From Chryseobacterium herbae (GTDB taxonomy: Bacteria > Bacteroidota > Bacteroidia > Flavobacteriales > Weeksellaceae), in NCBI RefSeq assembly GCF_025154075.1, contig NZ_JAOAMU010000001.1:581991-645990 (forward strand): 64,000 bases of DNA. The letters run 5' to 3'. Shown one piece after another: positions 16,481 through 23,333 of this stretch (position 1 is the stretch's first letter; each line of letters opens with the position of its first letter). A program made the position numbers and the translations under genes. The notes under the pieces were generated by a model, which was not told where the DNA came from, searched no databases, and saw only the letters and a program-made list of their open reading frames with translations.

Positions 16481-16760
16481 ACTAAGGTTGAGATAAAGGT
16501 GAGGCAGGTGGCAGATAGCAGGTTCTAGGTTGCAGATATTAGGTAGCAGGTTGCAGGGATTAGGGACTAGGTGATAAGGGTTGAAATTATGGTCTTTTGA
16601 TTGTAGTCAAGAATTAAGAAACAAAATTCCAGATGCAAAAAATAATATATCTATAAACCAGTAACTAGCAACTGACAACCTTCTTTCAAACTCATTTACT
16701 CTAAAACCCTCCGACGCTCCGACACTCAAACCCGTACCCCGCATCCCGTAACTTTCAGCT
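16481..16760 (+). repeat. Composite intergenic repeat, forward copy
   Basis: This is a gene-free stretch built of modules that recur elsewhere: ACTAAGGTTGAGATAAAGG, G-G-rich GGTGGCAGATA/GGTTGCAG words, a 24-base block at 16579-16602 identical to the reverse complement of 53798-53821, ATATATCTATAAAC, and an ACCCCGCATCCCGTAACT module. The whole order recurs inverted at 53595-53874. Confidence 0.75.
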
Positions 16761-16828
16761 TCCAACCCCTTCATATTAATTTTCTTAACCGAAACTCAGC
16801 TTAATGCCATAAGTCAAAATAATATCTC

Positions 16829-16836
16829 TAATTTTG
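16829..16836 (+). promoter_or_regulatory. -7 promoter element for the ABC exporter
   Basis: TAATTTTG matches TAnnTTTG and ends 17 bases before the ATG at 16854. No -33 TTTG is obvious. Confidence 0.5.
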
Positions 16837-16853
16837 CAACATTATTTACTAGA

Positions 16854-18656
16854 ATGAAAATACTTTTAAGATACCTTAAACCTTACCAGTGGTTGATCGC
16901 GCTTTCTTTGCTGCTGGCCACTATTAATCAGGTTTTTTCTTTATTTGCTCCGGCCATTACGGGTAATATCCTGGATCAGCTGGTTACGCATCCCAACTTT
17001 TTCGACAAGGAAAAACTCCTGCCGAGAAATCTGAATCAATATTTATACGGAAGTGGTGTTTATCACGGTATTTTTTACTTTCTGGGATTACTTATCGGAA
17101 CAGCGATGGTGAGCAGAATTGCCAAAGCTTTTCAGGATTATGCGGTAAGCGTTATTACTCAAAAGTTTGGCGCAAAAATCTTTACAGACGGTTTAAAACA
17201 CTCAATGGCATTGCCTTATCAGGAATTTGAGGATCAGAGGAGTGGTGAAACCTTATCTATTTTAACGAAAGTAAGAGAAGATACGGTGAAATTTATCACC
17301 AGCTTTATTAATATTTTCTTCGGAATTCTGGTCAGTATCATTTTCGTTTCTGTGTATGCGATCCGTTTACACTGGTCGATTATGCCTGTCTATATCTGTG
17401 GGATTTTCCTGATTGCTTTCATTACTAATTTATTGAGTAAAAGAATAAAAGGCATTCAGAAGAATATCGTTTCGGAAACTACGGCTTTAGCAGGAAGTAC
17501 GACGGAAAGCTTAAGAAATATAGAAATTGTTAAAAGTTTAGGGTTAACGAATCAGGAAGTGATCCGTTTAAATAACAATACGTACAAAATCCTTGGACTT
17601 GAACTGAGAAAGGTGAAAAGCATCCGTTCTTTAAGTTTTATCCAGGGAACGATGGTCAATTTTCTTCAGCAGATGATTACTATGACGTTGTTACTTTTGA
17701 TTTTTAAAAACATTGTCACTCCGGGACAATATCTGTCTCTGATGTTCTATGGATTTTTCATTTTCGGGCCGATGCAGGAAATCGGGAATATCATTATTTC
17801 TTACCGCGAAGCTGAGGCTTCTCTCCAGAATTTTGACAATTTAATGAAGAAGGAAGTGGAAGAAAAACCACTTCATCCGAAACAAATCGGGGCTATTGAA
17901 GAATTGGAATTTAAACACGTTTCTTTCAAACACCAGTCGGCTCAGTATAAAGCTTTAAATAATATCTCTTTTGATGTTAAAAATGGCGAAACCATTGCTT
18001 TTGTGGGACCGAGCGGTTCAGGGAAAAGTACGTTGGTCAAATTGCTGGTTGGGCTTTACAGGCCTCAGGAAGGCAATATCTTTTACAATGGGATTAATGG
18101 AAAAGAGTTTGATTTTGATGAACTGAGAAATCAAATTGGTTTTGTGACCCAGGATACTCAGCTTTTTGCAGGAACCATCAGGGAAAATCTTCTTTTTGTT
18201 AATCCTAATGCTACCGAAGCGGATCTGGAAATCGCATTAAAGAAATCCAGCTGTACTGCATTACTTGAAAGAGCCGAAAAAGGTATCGAAACGGTTATTG
18301 GTGAAGGCGGACTGAAACTGAGTGGCGGCGAAAAACAGAGAATTGCCATTGCGCGAGCACTTTTAAGAAAACCACACTTATTGATTTTTGATGAAGCAAC
18401 TTCAGCTCTGGACAGCATCACAGAAGAGGAAATAACTTCTACCATCAAAGATATTTCCAAAGAAAAGGAACAGATCACCGTTCTTATTGCCCACCGTTTA
18501 AGCACGATTATGCATGCAGACAGAATCTATGTCCTTGAACGCGGACAGGTGATAGAAACAGGATCTCACAGCCATCTCATTGCCGAAAAAGGATTGTATT
18601 TCGCGATGTGGCGACAACAAATCGGAGAAAGAAAAAATCTTATTTCACAGGAATAA
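16854..18656 (+). CDS. ABC transporter, fused permease and ATPase (type IV exporter)
   Basis: This is a 600-residue half-transporter. The membrane domain (about 1-325) has six helices and the nucleotide-binding domain takes up the rest. Walker A is G-P-S-G-S-G-K-S-T at 385-393. The signature L-S-G-G-E-K-Q-R lies near 494, and Walker B L-L-I-F-D-E-A near 515 is followed by the H-R-L-S-T switch. It would act as a homodimer exporting lipid, peptide or drug; the substrate is unknown. The gene sits alone between scoB and scoA on the opposite strand, with its own -7 element upstream and a bidirectional terminator after it. Confidence 0.92.
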   Translation: MKILLRYLKPYQWLIALSLLLATINQVFSLFAPAITGNILDQLVTHPNFFDKEKLLPRNLNQYLYGSGVYHGIFYFLGLLIGTAMVSRIAKAFQDYAVSVITQKFGAKIFTDGLKHSMALPYQEFEDQRSGETLSILTKVREDTVKFITSFINIFFGILVSIIFVSVYAIRLHWSIMPVYICGIFLIAFITNLLSKRIKGIQKNIVSETTALAGSTTESLRNIEIVKSLGLTNQEVIRLNNNTYKILGLELRKVKSIRSLSFIQGTMVNFLQQMITMTLLLLIFKNIVTPGQYLSLMFYGFFIFGPMQEIGNIIISYREAEASLQNFDNLMKKEVEEKPLHPKQIGAIEELEFKHVSFKHQSAQYKALNNISFDVKNGETIAFVGPSGSGKSTLVKLLVGLYRPQEGNIFYNGINGKEFDFDELRNQIGFVTQDTQLFAGTIRENLLFVNPNATEADLEIALKKSSCTALLERAEKGIETVIGEGGLKLSGGEKQRIAIARALLRKPHLLIFDEATSALDSITEEEITSTIKDISKEKEQITVLIAHRLSTIMHADRIYVLERGQVIETGSHSHLIAEKGLYFAMWRQQIGERKNLISQE

Positions 18657-18657
18657 A

Positions 18658-18694
18658 AAAAGCGCTGAACATCTGTTTCAGCGCTTTTCTTTTA
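18658..18694. terminator. Bidirectional terminator between ABC exporter and scoA
   Basis: The stem AGCGCTGAA/TTCAGCGCT (18661-18669 with 18678-18686) has A-run and T-run flanks. It lies directly after the exporter stop codon. Confidence 0.85.
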
Positions 18695-18720
18695 TTGTTA
18701 AAACTGTATTTAAACAGAAA

Positions 18721-19422
18721 TTAATCTTTCTGTCTTACCGTTCTTTGTTCAATTCTCTTTTCAAATTTCTCACCCTGGAAAATTCTCTGGATCATAATCC
18801 CGGGAATATGGATTTCGTTAGGATCTAATACACCCGGCTCTACCAATTCTTCCACTTCAGCAATAGTAATTTTTGCCGCACCCGCCATCGGATGGTTAAA
18901 ATTCCTAGCAGAACCTTTAAAAATCAGGTTTCCAAGGTAGTCTCCTTTCCATGCTTTTACGATTGAGAAATCTGCTTTGTAAGCGTGTTCAAGGATATGA
19001 GGTTTTCCGTCAAAATCTTTTACTTCTTTCCCTTCTGCGATCTCTGTTCCGTAACCTGCAGGAGTGTAAAAAGCAGGAATTCCAGCCTGAGCTGCTCTGC
19101 ATTTTTCTGCCAAAGTTCCCTGTGGTGTAAGCTCTACCTCTAGTTCTCCGGACAGCATCTGTCTTTCGAATTCAGCATTTTCGCCTACATATGAAGAGAT
19201 CATTTTTTTTATCTGTCTTTTCTGAAGCAGCAATCCTAATCCAAAATCATCGACACCGGCGTTGTTTGAAATACAGGTTACGTCTTTCACATCGCTCTCT
19301 ACCAAAGCATTTATTGAGTTTTCAGGGATACCGCACAGACCAAATCCGCCCAGCATTAAAGTCATTCCATCATTAATTCCTTCGATGGCTTCCTTTGCAT
19401 TTTTTACTCTTTTATCTATCAT
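18721..19422 (-). CDS. scoA: 3-oxoacid CoA-transferase subunit A
   Basis: This is a 233-residue alpha subunit of the family I CoA-transferase, partner of the B subunit at 15770-16423. Conserved parts are the glycine-rich [10 protein letters not shown] (about 24-33), I-S-N-N-A-G near 51, the T-P-Q-G-T-L-A-E-K segment near 99, and N-F-N-H-P-M-A near 175. It works in ketone-body or acetoacetate metabolism, or more generally in short-chain acyl-CoA exchange. It ends close to the terminator shared with the ABC exporter, so scoA and scoB cannot be on one ordinary transcript. Confidence 0.93.
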   Translation of the reverse strand: MIDKRVKNAKEAIEGINDGMTLMLGGFGLCGIPENSINALVESDVKDVTCISNNAGVDDFGLGLLLQKRQIKKMISSYVGENAEFERQMLSGELEVELTPQGTLAEKCRAAQAGIPAFYTPAGYGTEIAEGKEVKDFDGKPHILEHAYKADFSIVKAWKGDYLGNLIFKGSARNFNHPMAGAAKITIAEVEELVEPGVLDPNEIHIPGIMIQRIFQGEKFEKRIEQRTVRQKD

Positions 19423-19583
19423 GAAATATTAGATTTTCTGTCCGCTAAATTTAATCATTTTTCTCATATCTGCATTATTCAGAAATTTATTTGAATTCAG
19501 ATCTAACTTTTGACGGATTCCGGCATCATAGTTTAAGTTAAATCCTTTAAACCATTTAAAAATTTAATTTATACCTCTATAAT

Positions 19584-20081
19584 ATGGAAAAGAATACTAC
19601 CAGTAAATCCGGCGATCTATTTTATGTTATTTGCAGAATAAGCATCGGGCTGTTCTTTTTCATCACGGGTTTCAATAAACTTTTCCATCCGGTTTTTCAG
19701 GGTTACATGCTGAAAACCATTAGCAGTCTTGGTTTTTCTCATCCTCAGTTTATGGCTAATTTTGTAGCTTTTAATGAGGCGTTCTGGGGATTATTTTTAC
19801 TGTTGGGGCTTTTAACGAGATTCAGTTCACTGTCTTTAATCGTCATCATGCTTGTGGCATTATTCACCAAAGACCTTCACTCTATTCCTTCTGAACTTGT
19901 TCCCGCAGATCCTGCCGTTGGAACCCGTTCTATGGACCCTTTCACATGGCTTACCTATTTCTTTTATCTGCCGCAGGTATTATTTATCATGCTGTTGGGC
20001 ATGTTTTCTCTCAATGGATACAAAGCCTTTGGAATCGATCAATTGATCAGAAAGAAAAAGAAGGATTTCTTTTATTTGTAA
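19584..20081 (+). CDS. DoxX family membrane protein
   Basis: This is a 165-residue protein with four hydrophobic segments (about 13-30, 62-80, 83-101, 125-148). The G-L-F-F-F-I-T-G-F-N-K-L segment near residue 16 is the usual DoxX start, and E-A-F-W-G-L-F-L-L-L-G-L-L-T-R-F follows near 65. Relatives are quinone-linked or thiosulfate-related membrane subunits, but most are of unknown role. It is a single gene divergent from scoA. Confidence 0.85.
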   Translation: MEKNTTSKSGDLFYVICRISIGLFFFITGFNKLFHPVFQGYMLKTISSLGFSHPQFMANFVAFNEAFWGLFLLLGLLTRFSSLSLIVIMLVALFTKDLHSIPSELVPADPAVGTRSMDPFTWLTYFFYLPQVLFIMLLGMFSLNGYKAFGIDQLIRKKKKDFFYL

Positions 20082-20213
20082 AAACATTGAGCAGTAAAAG
20101 GCAAATCAATCCATTTTTCATAATATTCTTATAGTAAAATTTCTCAGGAAAAATTCCGTGATTTTACGGAGGTTTTATGCTTTCAATTCCCTTTATTTCT
20201 CGCTAAATTGACT

Positions 20214-20221
20214 TATATTTG
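20214..20221 (+). promoter_or_regulatory. -7 promoter element for the MORN-like secreted protein
   Basis: TATATTTG matches TAnnTTTG. The reading frame could open at a GTG at 20224, but that would be at or before the expected transcript start. This supports the later ATG at 20326. Confidence 0.5.
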
Positions 20222-20325
20222 ACGTGATCAATCCAATGGTTATGACTATTTTTTATTGGTATGGATTGATCCTTCTATTCCACTTCAAATTATCACTACT
20301 GAATCATTTAAACTTTAATAAAAAC

Positions 20326-21849
20326 ATGAAAAAATTATTTACCTCCACGCTTCTTGCCCTGATTCTCAGCATCAGTGTAGGCGCACAGGAAAAAATCTAT
20401 TTTGACGAAAACTGGGAGAAAACCACTCAGGATAAAATGGAATTCTACCGTGAAACTGAAAATAAAGGCAAGCTTACTTTAATTAAAGATTTTTATAAAA
20501 ACGGTAAACCGCAGATGGAAGGTCTTGCTTCCAATACAACTCCTGGCAGCGAGGTCTATGAGGGAAAAGTGATCTGGTACAGCCCTGAAGGTAAAATAGT
20601 AAGCACAGCCACATTTTCTGGCGGAAAGCAGATAGGACCAGCCCAAATGTTTGATGAAAAAGGGAGACCTGTAGAAGATCTTGTGTATAAAGCAGACGGT
20701 ACCTTTAAAGGAAAAATGTACACCTACAAAGACCCTGAACTCTCCTCTTTATACAACAGCATTACCATCTATGAGGATTCTGAGAATTTCAAAACGATAG
20801 CCTATGATGACGATATCAAAGGAATCCGATACGAAATCACTACAGACAACAAAGGAAAGTACGAAACTAAATATTACGGCGATAAAGGAAAACACATTGG
20901 CACAAGCAATGCCGGTAACTCCGACGACAATGTAGTAGTAGAATATTATTACGATCCGATGCGGGTATCCAAAATCGAAAAGCAGAAAAGTGACGGAACC
21001 ATTAAAGAAAGCATCATCTATTCAAAGAGTGGAAAGATCCTTCAGGAAGATAAGAAAAACAAAAAAGACGGTTACAAAACAACCTATGATGAAACAGGGA
21101 AGAAAATAGGAAACCTGATCTACGTTTACGATAAGGAATCCAGTTATTATAAACCTCAGGACGGCGAAGATTATCAGTTCAGCTATGATCTGTCCGGCTT
21201 TACAGCGATCGATGTATATAAAGACGGATCTTTAATTCTGAATAAATATTTCGATGAAGATGGTAAATTATCTTCTGAAAAAGTACTAAAAGATGATATG
21301 GTACAGGAAATGAAATATTATCATCCGGACGGAAGGCTGAAAGGGACTATAACGTATAAGGATGACATGCCTTACAACGGTACCTTGTTTGAAGAACTTA
21401 ACGAACAGCAATATAAGGACGGTATTTTAGTTCTTTCCAGGTCTTTCAGAGAGGATGAAAAGCTAAAATCCGAGAAAAAAATGAATGCCAAGCAGACCGG
21501 ATATGATTCTACGGTTTATGATGATAAGGGAGCTATTATTTATACCTATAGCCAACCGTTGGAATCAACAGAGGGTTTCACCGCACAGATCGTACAGTAT
21601 GCGAAAGGAAAACCCGGCAATAAAGCTGTTGTAAAAGACGGAGTTCTTCAGAGCGGAAAAATTAAGTATAAAACCGAATCGGGTTTAAAGGAAATGGAGC
21701 GTAGCGGAAAATGGATACTTTTAAAAGTTTATAATCCAGATGGAAAGCTTATTCAGGATTCAAAAATTCTTTCTGATACTGAACTTCAAGATCCTTACAA
21801 TGCTTTGAGTTCGACTTTACAGGAGGATGATCTTCTGTATGAATTTTAA
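20326..21849 (+). CDS. Secreted MORN-variant repeat protein
   Basis: This is a 507-residue protein. The start at 20326 gives a clean signal peptide (M-K-K-L-F-T-S-T-L-L-A-L-I-L-S..., cleavage near G-A-Q). The mature part is a chain of short beta units of the Y-D-x-x-G-K-x-x-x-x form, for example Y-K-N-G-K-P-Q, Y-S-P-E-G-K-I, F-D-E-K-G-R-P, Y-H-P-D-G-R-L and Y-N-P-D-G-K-L. These match the MORN-variant (YwqK-like) repeats found in many Bacteroidota exported proteins. There is no catalytic motif and no T9SS tail. The function is unknown; such repeats may form an elongated surface or binding scaffold. A terminator follows at once. Confidence 0.75.
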   Translation: MKKLFTSTLLALILSISVGAQEKIYFDENWEKTTQDKMEFYRETENKGKLTLIKDFYKNGKPQMEGLASNTTPGSEVYEGKVIWYSPEGKIVSTATFSGGKQIGPAQMFDEKGRPVEDLVYKADGTFKGKMYTYKDPELSSLYNSITIYEDSENFKTIAYDDDIKGIRYEITTDNKGKYETKYYGDKGKHIGTSNAGNSDDNVVVEYYYDPMRVSKIEKQKSDGTIKESIIYSKSGKILQEDKKNKKDGYKTTYDETGKKIGNLIYVYDKESSYYKPQDGEDYQFSYDLSGFTAIDVYKDGSLILNKYFDEDGKLSSEKVLKDDMVQEMKYYHPDGRLKGTITYKDDMPYNGTLFEELNEQQYKDGILVLSRSFREDEKLKSEKKMNAKQTGYDSTVYDDKGAIIYTYSQPLESTEGFTAQIVQYAKGKPGNKAVVKDGVLQSGKIKYKTESGLKEMERSGKWILLKVYNPDGKLIQDSKILSDTELQDPYNALSSTLQEDDLLYEF

Positions 21850-21870
21850 AAATAGTATTAAGTTTAATAT

Positions 21871-21905
21871 AAAATCGGCTGTTGGTAATGGCCGATTTTT
21901 TTTGC
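21871..21905 (+). terminator. Terminator after the MORN-like gene
   Basis: The stem AATCGGC/GCCGATT (21873-21879 with 21891-21897) is followed by a run of T. Confidence 0.8.
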
Positions 21906-22537
21906 GGAAAATTTAACCTTTTGTATCGTATTTTTTTGATGCAAAGAATGATTAATTATGCTAAAAATTTAAGGGTTGCAAAGAGGAATCAACTTCGTTG
22001 ACTGGATGAAGCGAAATGTCTGAGTGCATGAAAAAATCTGCGAAATCTGTGGAATCTGCCGGATTTTTTTTAACGCAAAGAAATACAAAAAATTCATTTT
22101 TAATTTTTAATTTTTAATTTTTTAAAGTAAGATAAACAAAGGCGTTTCACTTATTTCCGAAATACAGGATTGTTACTCAAAATCAGAACTCTGAATGCTT
22201 GATATCTTTCCGGTGCTTTTTTGTTTTACTTTTTTAAATGAAATGCCATTGTTTATCTTTATTAAAATTGTTTCATTTCAAAAAAACTTTGTTTACCCTT
22301 GCGATTATTAAACTTTTAAAACGATATCAAAATATCAACACAAATACCGGAGAATTGAGAGATTTCCGGATATTTACTAAGCTGAAGTTGATCCCGTTAG
22401 TAATTTCTTTCATTCTGTTTCTGTTGAATAATGAGTTTTTATCATTTTCCATTAGATAAAAATACCAAAAACTAAACTAAAGTGTAAAGCATATGTAAAA
22501 CTATTTATCTTTTTTTGCATTTAAAACTTAAACTGCT
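21906..22537. other. Gene-free gap of about 630 bases
   Basis: It holds the palindromic element at 22074-22303. Upstream of that (about 21960-22070) lie words such as AATCTGCGAAATCTGTGGAA, also typical of the repeat region at 4.9-5.3 kb. A 73-codon open frame (22238-22459) overlaps the element and is not credible. No promoter for the next gene is clear. Confidence 0.6.
22074..22303. repeat. Dispersed palindromic element, copy 1 (about 230 bp)
   Basis: It matches 51792-52007 over its full length. Inner 21-base inverted arms lie at 22129-22149 and 22239-22259 (19 of 21 pair), containing the word GATAAACAAAGGC. Outer ends are CGCAAAG (22074-22080) and CTTTGTTTACCCTTGCG (22287-22303). It has no protein-coding potential. 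Confidence 0.85.
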
Positions 22538-23224
22538 ATGAATGAAGAATTTTGCTCAAACTGTAGACAAAATTTAAAACCGAAAAGAATAGACGGACAT
22601 TACATCCTCCATGAAATCGAACACGTTTTACATTTTGACAGAGGTATTTTGTATACCATACGAGAGTTATTAATAAGACCCGGCGAAAACATCAGGAATT
22701 TTATCAGTGAAAACAGAAGCCGGCTTGTTAAACCAGTGATATTTATTATTGTTACATCATTAATTTACACCCTTATCAATCATTTTTTCCATATCGAAGA
22801 AAGCTATATAAAAATTGATGGTGCGGGAGATTCGAAGCTCAATGCCATTAATAATTGGGTTCAGGGTCATTATGGATATTCCAATATTATTATGGGTGCG
22901 TTTATCGCTTTTTGGCTAAAAATATTTTTCAGAAAATATGATTACAATTTTTTTGAAATACTGATCCTTCTGTGCTTTATTCTTGGAATGGAAATGCTGA
23001 TTTTTTCTGTTTTTGCCATTGTTGAAGGAGTCACAAAATATTATCTGATGCAGATTGCTGCAGCGATCGTGTTTGTCTATTTTTCCTGGTCTGTAGGACA
23101 GTTTTTCGATAAAGGCAAGGTAGCCAGTTATTTTAAAGCCCTTGTTTCCTATGTATTGGGAATGATCACATTTGGTATTTCGATCATGATTTTAGGAGCT
23201 TTAATGAACTTAATTTCACATTAA
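22538..23224 (+). CDS. DUF3667 domain membrane protein
   Basis: This is a 228-residue protein. It begins with a single C-x-x-C pair (C6, C9), then the DUF3667 core H-E-I-E-H-V-L-H-F-D-R-G-I-L-Y-T-I-R-E-L-L-x-R-P-G (about 28-52). About five hydrophobic segments follow (about 67-84, 110-125, 138-160, 165-185, 200-222). Many family members carry two C-x-x-C pairs, so a first pair may be missing here. I see no in-frame upstream start that would restore it. The function is unknown. The cysteines suggest a small zinc knuckle on the cytosolic side. Confidence 0.8.
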   Translation: MNEEFCSNCRQNLKPKRIDGHYILHEIEHVLHFDRGILYTIRELLIRPGENIRNFISENRSRLVKPVIFIIVTSLIYTLINHFFHIEESYIKIDGAGDSKLNAINNWVQGHYGYSNIIMGAFIAFWLKIFFRKYDYNFFEILILLCFILGMEMLIFSVFAIVEGVTKYYLMQIAAAIVFVYFSWSVGQFFDKGKVASYFKALVSYVLGMITFGISIMILGALMNLISH

Positions 23225-23283
23225 AAAATAAAAGAGATGATCATTGTTATTTGTATTTTATTATTCCTCTTTGTATTAAATAG

Positions 23284-23316
23284 AAAAAGCAGGAAATAAT
23301 TTTCCTGCTTTTTTCC
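23284..23316. terminator. Bidirectional terminator between DUF3667 and metallophosphatase genes
   Basis: A 12-base stem (23285-23296 with 23300-23311) built on AAAGCAGGAAA has A-run and T-run flanks and lies between convergent genes. Confidence 0.8.
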
Positions 23317-23333
23317 AATATGTTGTTAGAATA

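Noticed and set aside
22238..22459. 73-codon open frame on the plus strand
   Set aside because: It starts inside the palindromic element and its sequence follows the repeat. The matching repeat copy at 51.9 kb does not keep the frame.
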